From Patagioenas fasciata (taxonomy: Eukaryota; Chordata; Aves; Columbiformes; Columbidae), in the NCBI RefSeq assembly GCF_037038585.1, contig NC_092520.1:56882501-56946500 (forward strand): a stretch of 64,000 nt of DNA, in the 5' to 3' direction. Shown here piece by piece: positions 51,111 to 61,760 of the stretch. A program made the translations under genes and the position numbers. How positions within the stretch are numbered: position 1 is the stretch's first letter; every line of letters starts with the position of its first letter. The notes beneath the pieces are model-generated. The model worked only from the letters and a program-made list of their open reading frames with translations, was not told where the DNA came from and searched no databases.

Positions 51111-52250
51111 CATGCCTCACCAACTGGTTGCCTTCTTCCGTGAGGCAAGTGGTGCTGTATTGGATTTTGAATACCTTCACTTTAGCAGGGCCTTTAAGCC
51201 AGTCTCCCATTGCATCCTTGAAGCCAAACTGGTGAGGTATGTACTGAATAACTGGACAAGAAATGGGTAGAAAATTGGCTGTACTCTCAATGGGGTTATG
51301 GTCATTAGTGCAAAGTCCATTTGGCAGGTATTAATTAGGGGAGGGCCCCTCAGAGATAAGTACTAGGACCAGTACTATTTAATGTCTTCATTAGTGACCT
51401 GGATGATGGGATGGAGTGCAGTCTAAACAAATATGTAAGTAATCCAAAATTGGTGGTAATGCTCAATATGTTGGAAGGCAGGGCTGCTATTCAGAGACAC
51501 CTTGGCAAACCCAAGATGGGAACTGATGGGAACTTCATGATTTGGAAGGTCCTGCATGTGGGATGGAATAACCCCAGGCTGCAACAGTGCAGGCTTGCAG
51601 GAGGTGAGTGTTTGGGAAGTAGCTCTACAGGGCAGGATGTGTGGATCTTGGTGGACAACAGGAGCTAACAGCGCACTCTTGCAGCCAAGAAGGACAACCA
51701 TCTCCTGGACTCTGTTAGTGAGATTGTGACCCGTAGGTCAGGGCAAATGACCCTACTCCTCTAGCTGACACAGTGGTCTAGATGTGATCTCACAAGTGCC
51801 CTGCTCTGGGATCCTCAGTACAAGAAAGATATGAACACACTGGAGCTGGTCCGCTAGGACAGAGGGTTGGAGCATGTGACATAGAATGAGAGGCTGAGGA
51901 CTGGGTCTGCGCAGCCTCAAGAAGACAAAGAGGAGACACCTTATTGCTGTCTACAAGTACCTGATCAGAAGCTGTAGAGAAGCTGGAACCAGACTCTGCT
52001 TGGAGGTTCACTGAGCTAGTGCAAGAGGTAGTGGACTCAAGGTGTAACATGGGAAATTCTGCCTAGATGTAAGGAATTGATTTAGTTTTTTAAACCATGG
52101 GGATGGACAAACACTGGCATATGTTACCCAGAGAGGCTGTGGAATCTCCATCCTTGGGTGTTCAAGACTCAACATGGCCCTGCACAAGCTGATCTGTTTA
52201 GAGCTGGACTGGTTGGTATCTGGAAGTCACTTCAAAACTTTTTTTTCTGT
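51111..52250 (+). mobile_element. Outer CR1 LINE, right part (RT domain and 3' end)
   Basis: It resumes the outer CR1 at CATGCCTCACCAACTGGTTG. It includes the polymerase stretch read as LGPVLFNVFISDLDDGMECS (about 51365-51425), then LNKYVSNPKL where active CR1 has an F-A-D-D-T motif, so both catalytic aspartates are lost. It then runs through the carboxyl-terminal region to a 3' end near 52250 (GAGCTGGACTGGTTGGTATC). With the left part it makes about 1.7 kb of one old element. Confidence 0.85.
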
Positions 52251-52551
52251 AATTTCAGAATTTACTAGGGTTGTGATTTCCATTTTTATTTGTAAATGTG
52301 AACTAGGGACATAAAAATTTATTTGACTTCATTTAAAAAGTAGGTTTATTTTAACAGATAGATCTCTTCCTTGAAAATACTGTATTTTCAAACAGACTTC
52401 TTGAATTCTCCGTAACAGTCTTTACTTCCCCTCCTAAATGTACCGCATTTCTGTTATCTGAGTTTGGGATTATATTCGCTCTGAGCACAAACACTGTAAA
52501 GAATTTACTTGAAGAAAGAGAGGCTTAACATGATAATCTTTTACCTTCTAG

Positions 52552-52671
52552 ATTTGGAGACTTGTATGTGGGAGAACAATATGCCTTGATTTGAAAGACA
52601 CATTCTGCAGCAGTCTGCTCATTTACAACTTTAGAATATTTGAAAGAAGATATGGCAGCAGAAAATTTTCT
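52552..52671 (+). CDS. UBAC2: UBAC2, coding exon 3
   Basis: 120 bases, phase 0 at both ends, between acceptor TTTTACCTTCTAG and donor TCT|GTAAGT. It encodes residues 54-93: IWRLVCGRTICLDLKDTFCS, then SLLIYNFRIFERRYGSRKFS. These are the conserved loop and membrane segment of the derlin/rhomboid-like fold, including the FRIFERRYGS motif. Confidence 0.97.
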
Positions 52672-53141
52672 GTAAGTTCTAGTTACTGTCTTTTTTAACA
52701 GAAGCTGTTTTCTACACTTTTTAGAATGTTGTAGTCTTGGATTAATATTGCAGTTCTATTACTAGCATTTTGTATCTAAATACATGTTAAAGAGTTTTAA
52801 AGAGAATTTGGTTTCTCTAAATCTTAATTTATGTTGATATTATCTTGCAATCAGTGGATTATTCTAATGAAAGTTTGCAGCTGCATCAGTTGAAAGTTAC
52901 CAGACCAAGATAACTTAATTTTTGTAACAAATCTAACTCTTCGTTCTTCAGCATCTTGACACGTAGGTCTGTAATTACATTGTCCTACATATTTTGTCTT
53001 AATTGAAGTAGTATAGTGGTATTTTGTTTGTTTGTTGGTGGTGGTGTTATTTTTTTCCTTTTTGTTACGTTTATTTAGAGATACCTCAAAACCTGATTTT
53101 TAAATTGTTGAATTAATTTGAATACAACTTTTTCTTTCCAG
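52672..53141 (+). other. UBAC2: UBAC2 intron 3
   Basis: A 470-base AT-rich intron with a GT...AG boundary and a T-rich tract upstream of the acceptor (ACTTTTTCTTTCCAG). No other feature is seen. Confidence 0.93.
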
Positions 53142-53248
53142 TCGTTTTTACTGGGTGCTTGGACACTCTCAGCTTTGTTTGATCTTCTCCTTGTAGAAAT
53201 CACCCAGTATATGTTTGGCATCACCATCAGCAGCTTGCCTTCTGGTTT
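53142..53248 (+). CDS. UBAC2: UBAC2, coding exon 4
   Basis: 107 bases encoding residues 94-128 (SFLLGAWTLSALFDLLLVEI, then TQYMFGITISSLPSG) plus two bases (TT) of the next codon. The donor is GGTTT|GTAAGT. The human counterpart continues with Leu here, so the next exon should begin with A or G. The exon encodes a membrane helix and the following loop. Confidence 0.96.
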
Positions 53249-54559
53249 GTAAGTAGCTCCTAATGGATTGGTTATTTTAGATGTAGTTTCAAGGGATTAT
53301 TTTGTGCAACTATTAGTTTTAAAAACTTTCTTCATGTAACCCTTCAAATGAGATTTAATCCTCCTTTGAACTACGGTGTAAAGGTTCTTGGGATAACTAT
53401 TACATTTTTAAACATTCATTTTCTAGTTGTGATCTGTGGTTAATGAATTTTAAATGTATCCATATAATGATTACTTTCCATTCTGTTAGTCCTGTTTCCA
53501 CTGTCAGCATGACTGAAACACAGCTTGCTGTGCACAGATTATTACTGTAGTTGGTTTTGTTCAATTTGATAAATTTGAAAACTGAAATCAGGTTGGTGCT
53601 GATTTGTTTCTTAATTCACAAAGAGAGCACAACTGTAATTCATATTTTTATGTTCACATATGCATTTCATGCTGATATTGTGTATGTTTGTGTTTCAAAA
53701 ATTGGGTACTAGAGCATGTCATTCCATTTAGTGCTTGCATCTGAAGTTCTTACGGCTTTAAGATATTCAGTGATTCAGCTCCACGTAACCTGTATTTGAG
53801 ATTTTTGCGCCTAATAAGAGATGTACATGTTACAGTAAAACCATAGAGCTTGCAGAGCCTTTGTGTTTAAGCTTCTGACAGGTGAGATCAGCCTTGTACA
53901 GACTGGAATTGCCATGTGTTGCACACTGAGGCAATAGTAAAAGTGCTTGGAGTGAGATTTTTAATATTAAACACCATATTAGGCTTGCGTATTTCTCACT
54001 TGTTAGTGCATATCTTGAAAGTAGCTAAATGCTGATTTAATAAGTAAGAAATGTCATGTGTTTGACATTTTAAAGATACATTTTTTGTAGGGTGTGAGTA
54101 TTCAGAAGGACCTGAAAGCTTGAGTAGTATTGCAGTTAATCATGTGTTGTTCTACCTTGGAGTTTGTTGCTGGGACACAGGCTGCTGGTGTGTCTGGACA
54201 AATTCAGTATTTTCATCTGTGTAAAAACATACCTTGTGCAAGAGTAGGGTGAAATTAAATGTGCACATCATACTCACAGGGAACTAATGAACAGTTTGAC
54301 TATTATACCTTTTGATGGTATTTTTATCTATGACTGCAGAATGTTGTCAGTTACAAAGAAATCTGCATCAAAGAAGTTTTTATGAATGAATTATGAATGC
54401 TACCTACATATGCTTTCTCTTTGAGTCATGCTAGCATTGATCTTCAGAGAATGAAGCTGATTTTAGAGGTGTGGGATAAACAGGTGTTTCAGGAGCATTT
54501 AGTTGTGCAAATATAAAAAATTAATATATATTGCATTGTAATTATTCAGTGTTGCCTGC

Positions 54560-54565
54560 TTTATT
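54560..54565 (-). terminator. GPR18: Candidate GPR18 poly(A) signal
   Basis: TTTATT, read on the minus strand as AATAAA, lies about 290 bases past the GPR18 stop codon. It is a plausible cleavage/polyadenylation signal; other AT-rich candidates exist nearby. Confidence 0.4.
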
Positions 54566-54852
54566 ACACTAAAAGTCACTTCTTCATGTCTGACAATACT
54601 CACAGTCATTTGAAATCACAAAAGCATTGGAAAGTTTAACGCTAATACTAGGTTTTAGTTAATTTCAGATTTACAAAAGCTGTTGAACAAATATAAAGAG
54701 GTGCAATTATTCAGCTTCTCTCATATTTACAGTGCAACAAACGTATCTGTTACTTCTGGTTATACCACATTCTTCAGTGCAGTCAAAACGCTGGAATTCT
54801 GAAAAATAATAGCTTTTTTACACTATAAAATCCCCTGACATTTTTTATCTTT

Positions 54853-55815
54853 CTATATCATTTCACTATTCATATTACTGAGTGATCTTACACTTCCAGT
54901 TCGAAAACTTTTCCTGCGCACGCTGCGAAGGTAATTGCGATAAAGGATTACACTGATGACTCTTGCCTGAAATTGTTTAGAAACAATATAGTACAGTATA
55001 ACATCCAAGCATGTACTGAGATTCATGAGAAAGGTGGTAAAGGCTGCCCAGGGATTATAAGTTGTGTTTTCATTTTGCAACATCAGGAGGGCGAAGCAAG
55101 CGTGGAAAGGTACGAAGCAAATGAGTACTTGAGCAATTAGAGTAACTATAATTCTTATGGATCTCTCCTTGGCCTTAGGCTTCAGTTTGGAAGTCTTGCC
55201 GTGGATAAAATTATAAATAATGACAAGGTAACACCCCATCATGATAAACAAGGGAATCAAAAAGAAAAAAATCAAGCGAGAAAAGTTCAATGTATTTACT
55301 TCCTTTAAATGGATGATATCAAGCATTTTCATGCAGGTGGTGAAATTCGAGGCTTTGTCTGGATCAGATTGCAAAAACAGCAATGGGGACGTTGTTGCGA
55401 GGGTCATTACCCAGATTCCAGCGCAAGCCAGCATAGCTTTTTTTGTGTTTTTAAGTTCTTTGACATGTTTGGGCTGGACAATAGCCATAAATCTGTCTAC
55501 GCTTATGAAAGTGAGCAACCACAGAGCAATGGCTGGATAAAATATAGTGAAAGCACTGATAATCCGACAGAATATATCTCCGAAAGGCCACATTTCTTTC
55601 CCATGGTAGATTATCCGAAAAGGCAAGGAAAATATAAAAATTATGTCAAGTAATGCCACATTCATCATATATACAGTTATAGTAGTTCTCTTCTTGGTAG
55701 TGCAGCTGAAAACCCATAGTGCCGTGGCATTCACCAACAATCCCACTGTGAATACAAAACTGTAGAAGACCAGTGATGCAATCCGGTATTCTTCAGGGTG
55801 CTGGTTTCCAGACAT
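54853..55815 (-). CDS. GPR18: GPR18, class A G protein-coupled receptor
   Basis: An intact 320-residue plasma-membrane receptor. Proposed ligands for mammalian GPR18 are N-arachidonylglycine and resolvin D2, both debated; it is expressed mainly in lymphoid cells. Seven hydrophobic segments are visible. Landmarks: Asn29 in TM1 (LLVNATALW), Asp57 in TM2, Cys83 at the start of TM3, DRF at 107-109 in the DRY position, Trp135 in TM4, Cys161 in extracellular loop 2 (disulfide partner), Pro188 in TM5, Pro236 in TM6 (FVPFH) and DVILYY at 271-276 in the NPxxY position. Possible N-glycosylation sites are NFT (157) and NTT (250). The carboxyl tail ends RSLSNMNSEMI, near the human form. The N terminus is about 11 residues shorter than in human. 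The ATG at 55815 is fixed by an in-frame TAA at 55822-55824. It lies antisense inside UBAC2 intron 4, as in mammals. Confidence 0.96.
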   Translation of the reverse strand: MSGNQHPEEYRIASLVFYSFVFTVGLLVNATALWVFSCTTKKRTTITVYMMNVALLDIIFIFSLPFRIIYHGKEMWPFGDIFCRIISAFTIFYPAIALWLLTFISVDRFMAIVQPKHVKELKNTKKAMLACAGIWVMTLATTSPLLFLQSDPDKASNFTTCMKMLDIIHLKEVNTLNFSRLIFFFLIPLFIMMGCYLVIIYNFIHGKTSKLKPKAKERSIRIIVTLIAQVLICFVPFHACFALLMLQNENTTYNPWAAFTTFLMNLSTCLDVILYYIVSKQFQARVISVILYRNYLRSVRRKSFRTGSVRSLSNMNSEMI

Positions 55816-55861
55816 CCTATTTTAATTGAATTTAGGAATAACGGCTGCACTCCATAAACAC
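55816..55861 (-). other. GPR18: GPR18 5' untranslated part of the coding exon, with candidate splice acceptor
   Basis: On the minus strand a T-rich tract ending TTTATCTATCTTTCAAG lies about 45 bases before the start codon. This fits the known plan of an upstream noncoding exon spliced to a single coding exon. The noncoding exon itself was not identified. Confidence 0.45.
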
Positions 55862-56712
55862 CTTGAAAGATAGATAAAATAGAATTATTCTCGGTCGAAT
55901 AAAAACTTTATTTAAAAACAAAAGAAGAAGATTGTTGTAGAATGGGATTTAGTGAAGAGATTATATTGTTTAGCTGTGAAATGTGCTAGCTTTGTTGCTT
56001 TTTCTGACTACAAATCTGGTATTGTGCTCTAAAGGAAGTATCTGTTCTGTCAGGCTTGTGAGAAATACTATTTATAAGATAGTTTTTAATTAAACATGTC
56101 TAGTTACTGAAGAGATTTCTTATACAAGGAATCCAAAAGTCAAGACTGACCAGCTATTTTGATTGTGCTTCAGTTGCTGATAATTGTATTGAAACAGCTA
56201 CAGTTGAGGTAAGAAAGAGCTATTTCCTGAAGAAAATATTTCTTCAAGTTGTCACTGATGAAAAATTAATGACTAAAAATAGTTATGAGAAAAAAGTGAG
56301 CATGGCATGTAGTGACATTTGGCTGTGCAAAGTCAAGTATTGACTTTGCGTTTTATCTGTGTAGGAACTACTTAGCTCCCAAAAGAATAGGTGCATGCTG
56401 TTACTCATAAAAGATATTAAAAAGCTATCTTAACAGCTGTGTAGCTTCTGATACAGTATTTAATGTGAGGGTGTTGGAACCAACCACCTGACATATGAAT
56501 GAGATTAATAAATTGATAGACTTCCTATTTAAAGAAGTAAAAAAGATGGGAAGCAGCCCTGTCTCCGATCTGGGCCTGTGCGAACTGTATTTTTTGGGAG
56601 AAAAGTTGCTGGGTGGCAGGCAGCAACTCCAGAGCAGAGCTGTGTTGCTTCTTTCAGCTTCTTGGTCATTGGAATTGGACATCTGACGTGTCATTATGAA
56701 GATTCATCTGAT

Positions 56713-57078
56713 GAGAATCACAGACTGGTTAGGGTTGGAAGGGACCTCTGGAGATCATCTAGCCCAACCCACCTGCTAAAGCAGGTTCACCCAGAGCGGG
56801 TCGCACAGGAATGTGTCCAGGTGGGTTTTGAATGTCTCCAGAGAAGGAGACTCCACAGCCTCTCTGGGCAGCCTGTTCCAGTGCTCTGGCACCTTCAGAG
56901 TAAGGAAATTTCTCCTTACGTTTAGATGGAACCTCCTGTGCTTCAGTCTGTGCCCGTTGCCCTTGTTGTTAGGCACCACTGAAAGGAGTCTGGTCTCATC
57001 CTCTTGACACCCACCCTTGAGATATTTATATACATTGATAAGATCCCTTCTCAACCCTCTCTTCTCCAGGCTGAACAG
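56713..57078 (-). mobile_element. CR1 LINE, 3' fragment
   Basis: A minus-strand copy starting GAGAATCACAGACTGGTTAG, with GGAAGGGACCTCTGGAGATC, CCACCTGCTAAAGCAGG and CTCCAGAGAAGGAGACTCCA. It ends near CTTCTCCAGGCTGAACAGTG. It shares its subfamily with the copies at 29935 and 45898. Much of the ORF2 tail is still open on the minus strand (56776-57054). Confidence 0.93.
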
Positions 57079-60000
57079 TGGAAAGAGATTTTATCCTGTT
57101 GTCCTTGGGAGCCGTTTCAGGATGGCAGACCTTGCCTGGGGATTGCATGGGTGCTCTGGGTAACCTACACCCTCCCACTTGCCTGGCTCTTGCTGTGGTG
57201 ACAGTTTGGTGGCTTTGTATGGGAAGGTTCCTCTTGTTTGGCTTTTTACCCAGCCCTGTGGCAGCTTTGTGAAGAGGAGGAGGAAAATGTTATCTGTTTG
57301 GTGTTCCCACTTGTGACAGGCAGCCAAATAATATCTACAGTATCAGGCACCAAAACTGTTCTCAAGAGCAGAAGAGTGTGTAATTCTGTGTGTTTTATCT
57401 CCTAACGTGGAGAATGCATTAGAAAAAGGCTTATTGTTACTGCTCATCCATTTTATGCTTTCACTATAATGTTTACCAGGTACTTTTTCAGTGGTATAGG
57501 AGTACATAGTGGATGAACCAGTGTTTCGTAATCTAGTGTCCTGGTCTGACACGGGGAAATACCAACTGCTTTTGATAAGAGTATCCATAAGAGTAACTAA
57601 CTTAAGTCTAACATATTAAATCTTTCTTCAGGTTAGTTTCTGCCTTGGAATATGAAGTTTTGATATGCTTGCAATTATCCGGCTTACAGATATTTTTTTT
57701 TAAATGTATACAAATATCTAGTGCTAAACTTGTGTCTCAAAGGTTTTTTTTTAGCTGTTTAAAGCAAAAGGTGTGTTTTCAAATCAGGCTGAGGTCAGAA
57801 CCTGTAACAGAATTTATGTTTTGTGTGGGAAAAGCTATGCATATAATACTGACAGAAAAATAACTTTGCAAGGCATCTGTGTGAATGCCTCTGTAATACC
57901 TCACTGTATAAAGGACACTAAAAATAAAAAAGTTAAGGCTGATAGCAGACCTTATTGTGAGTTAGATGGGATGTGCATGAAAGAAGTTTTGTAGCATATG
58001 CTTGCAGCACAGTTGAAATATTATCTGGCATACTGTCCCATTTTCATTATTGTTGCATAAAATTGTCCAAATATCGCTAAACTGCTTCCCCCCCGCACAT
58101 TGGAATTGTGTTTGGTTTTTTTTTTTCCTCTCGTGCGGGTTTTGTTCTCTCTTACTAATGGTTGCCTATGATATAGTATGCTACTACCTATCCCAAGATC
58201 CTGACTGATTCAGCAGGTAAATTGAGTAGTAATGTATATAGGCTAGGTAGAAGAATTCACTTTTTATAGATGAATGTTAATAAACAGCATGGATTTTGGT
58301 TTTGCTTTTCTCTCCTTTGGGCTTGCACTGACTGTAATCATTTCTGGTCAGGTCTTGTTTCTGAAATAACCAGCAGACTGGTGTTGATGGGAAGAGGGGA
58401 AGCTGAGTCTGGCTTGAACTTATGCAGGAAGACATGTGGTTCCATGGCTTGTTTGCAGGTTATTTCAGGTTTGTGCCAGTTTTGAGGTATAGCAAAGAAT
58501 GGACATACTGTTTTTTTTTTCAGTTGTTCAGATGCTGTTTACAAACTTTGTGGGTTTAAGTGCATGTCAGTGTTATAATTAGGCAGTTCTCCTAAATTTA
58601 ATTTTTAAGAATCTAAAATTTAACGTTTATCTAGGTATAAAATAATGGGATTTTTTTTAAAGTGTGTACTTATCTGTCTTTATATGCAAATGCAGATCAT
58701 CTTATTTTTCATCAGTACTTGTCTGCGTGGAGTTCAGGTCAGTATCTCCCAGGTCGGCCCAAGTAGGTCTTTGGGTGCCTCTGACTGGTTTTGCCCTAGT
58801 TGCCATTTTTATAATGGGAACATTTACTTGCTGGTATTGATTAAAACATTTGCTGGGGCACCCCTGGAGTCACTGGTTTCTGTCCATCTGTGTTAATTCT
58901 GAATGATTACTCTGATGTTAGTCCATATGTTTTGTCAATCTCTTTAATTTTTTAATGATAGCTGGGGTCCTGAATGTCTAATGAGACTTGTGAAGCCCAT
59001 CTAGGTGCTGTGTACAAGAACAAAGACTTTCAGAACAAAATCAGAATTAAATATTTTCTTCCAGATTCTTGCTATGAGTAAGGCAACAGTGACTCCATTT
59101 AAAGGATTGTGTGTGTATCTCTCTTTGCAATCTCCATTTTTTCCTTTGGCTGTGCCTTACATTTGCTCACGTTTCCCTGAGGAGGACATGGCTTTCAGTG
59201 AAGCACAGACCAAACAACAAGACCTATCTCTTGTTTTTAGTTTAACCAAAACAAACATTTTTCCTTTCGTGATAATGTCCTTGCCAATGCTTTTGGTTAT
59301 TGCATATTTTTAAATTTAGTGTTAAAATCCTGAGCAACAGTATTTATGGTACTGTGCTTTTACAGCTGCAGTCATTTTACTTTAAATGTGATTTACAGAA
59401 TGCTGCTGATACTTTGAAAGTCCATTAAAGTATTCAATTTCTTTTCATTAGTTCTAGTATAAATGCTGGTGTTCAGCTTTTGAAGAAAGAAGTCTGTCTT
59501 AGCAACATACATAAACATCCAGCTTACTTTGTTAGCGTAGCATAGCAGATTGTTACTCACCTTTTGTGCAATACAGAGTTTCTTCAGAGATGCTCCTTTC
59601 ATAGTCTCCAATCTAGAAGGTTTAGACTTCCTCTTTGCTCAGCTTCGCTTAACTAAAATAGCTCCTTAGGCAGGAAATAATGACGAAATCTAGCTGGTTC
59701 TGAACTTTTATTGGTCACACTTAAAAGTTTCTTGCTAATATTTCACGTATATGTGATGTCTGTGAACTGCTATTTCTAGTACCTTTGAACAGGCAAGCTT
59801 TTATAATACAACCAGTGTGGACAAACTGGGCTGTTGTGCTATGTGTCTTTTCAAAATACATTTTAAAATGTTTGTAGTATAATGAAAGCATATTTTTGGT
59901 GGCTGTTTGCGTGCAAAAGTATCTGCAAGAATATGTATCTTGGTTATGCAAAAGTTTCTAATAATCACAATGTAAATGTATTTACTGTAGAGTGTAATCT

Positions 60001-61634
60001 GCCTTTTTTTGTAGAAATCCCCTTTTTATTTTTATTGCCTTGGATAGTAGTCACTCTGAAAGTGACAGAAACTTGCTGCATTTGAAATGAGAAGTTTGAT
60101 TCACTTGAATACTGGCCTTGTTTGTGCCTGTACTTACCATATTTTACTCACACAATAGCAATGTTTCCATACTTTATTTGCTGTCTAAAATAATAACATG
60201 TGTTTTTAAGAGCTTTGCAGAAAATTGCTGCATGAAGAGAGGTTTTAGCCTTTATTAAAATAGAGTAAGATCTCTGAACTGTATCACTGCAACAGACATC
60301 TTTGGTGAGATTAAAGTATTCACAAACACTACTTTTTCTCTTTGTCAACACGAAAAACAATCCAGCATTTGAAGGAGCCATTTAGAGGAGCATCATTGTA
60401 AATTCTTTGTTGAGTGCTCACTAGTTCCAGGTCTCTGACTGTCAGTCTTTGGGACATGGAAGCACACTATGGAGAGTTTACCTCCTGTGGCTTTTATTTT
60501 CCCTCCCCAAATGAAGCAAAAAGATGTGTGTTGAGGAAGGGAACATTAATATTTTGGTCTCCTCCTGGCATGTAGTCAAGAATTTGCATGTGGTGCTAGA
60601 AGCAACAAAATCCTGCAGTTCAGATGTAGCCAGAATCAGGTTTTTATCTGGGGACATCCTTCTTCGCTGCCTGTAAAAGTTACATAGGTAGGTGATGCTC
60701 ACTTAGCTCTAAAGATAACTTCTGTGGAAAACAGCTTTTCTGCTGGAGTCATGTCATTTATCTTAGTTGAATGGGTTTTTGGTAGCGTGCAGGTATTTGC
60801 ATGGGTCAGTGTGGTGGGTGAAGTCATCACAGGGAGGGACCTGCCTATGGTTCTCAGTGTGTAGATTAGTATCTGTAAAAAGTTGGTCTTTCCTGTTTAG
60901 GTGAACTAATACCCAACTTAATTTTTGTGATCACTTCAAAGACCTCTTAAATGCAACGAGCTGTAAATCCTCCTCAGACCATTGTATAGAAATATAAATC
61001 TGTTTAAAAGGGCTTAATATTACCAATGCTGAAAACTCTTCGGTGGCTTTAGCAAAACAACCCTGGAGCATGCCCCAGCAGGATGAGTCACTCGTACTGT
61101 TTTCAAGTCTAGTGAAAGCTCATTAAAATTCGGTGACATATGTATTTTTAAAAGGTTTAAAAAAGAGTGTGAGGCTCCTGGAAGATAATAACTAGGCTGC
61201 TGAACTCTTGCAGGAGGGAGTACTTTATTTTTACCAAAAAAATGTGCAGAAGTCCATTGGTCCCTTCCCACCTGAACTATGCTGTGAACATATCAAAACA
61301 AATCAAGTGAACAGACAGTATTCCCGTTAGCTGAAGAGGGAGTAGTTCTGGATTTGGATGGAAACCAGGCGGATGTTGAGGCTGGGATGGGAGAAGCTGC
61401 ATGCAGTGAACTTGCTGTCTTCTGGGGGGAGGGTTGAAAGGGTGACATTTTATAGCTGTGTCTCATTTTGTCCGAAGAGGGTGGTTGACGTCTTGACCCG
61501 ACAGGGGAGGTCATGGTTTGCAAGGGCAGCTGGAACCCAGTCAAACTTTGAATTTAGCAGTTTACACAGGGGGATAACAGCAGCTCAGTGGAGCTTACAG
61601 GCACATTAAGCCATGCAGCTAGTTTGCTGTAGCT
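57079..61634. other. Intronic DNA, nothing recognised
   Basis: About 4.5 kb of mostly AT-rich UBAC2 intron 4. A T tract lies near 58117-58129. No gene, structured RNA or repeat family is recognised. Confidence 0.55.
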
Positions 61635-61760
61635 CAGAAGTGTCAAACTCATTTTCACTGGGGGCCACACCACATCAGCCTCGGGGTTGCCTTCAAAGGG
61701 AAGGAGTAGTTACATTTATACAGTCCTGAAATTGCATTTGGCCCTTTGAAACCAACCGCC
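61635..61760 (+). mobile_element. hAT-like nonautonomous DNA transposon remnant, copy 2
   Basis: It starts CAGAAGTGTCAAACTCATTT, then has GGGGGCCACA, CACATCAGCCTCGGGGTTGC, CTTCAAAGGG and the GGAGTAGTTACATTTATACAG core. It ends in the inverted GGCCCTTTGAA block. It shares the core and arm with copy 1 (14855-14988), in the opposite orientation. The right terminal repeat is missing. Confidence 0.65.

Larger units (their letters stand above)
47570..52551 (+). other. UBAC2: UBAC2 intron 2
   Basis: About 5 kb. The first 1.65 kb (47570-49229) has no feature that I recognise. The rest is largely occupied by a decayed CR1 interrupted by a second CR1 (49230-52250), followed by 300 bases of unassigned AT-rich DNA before exon 3. 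Confidence 0.88.

Noticed and set aside
55241..55653. Plus-strand frames of 99 and 114 codons opposite GPR18
   Set aside because: These are shadows of the conserved GPR18 frame on the minus strand.
56578..57054. Open frames on both strands near 56.6-57.1 kb
   Set aside because: They are CR1 3' sequence and its shadow, not a gene.
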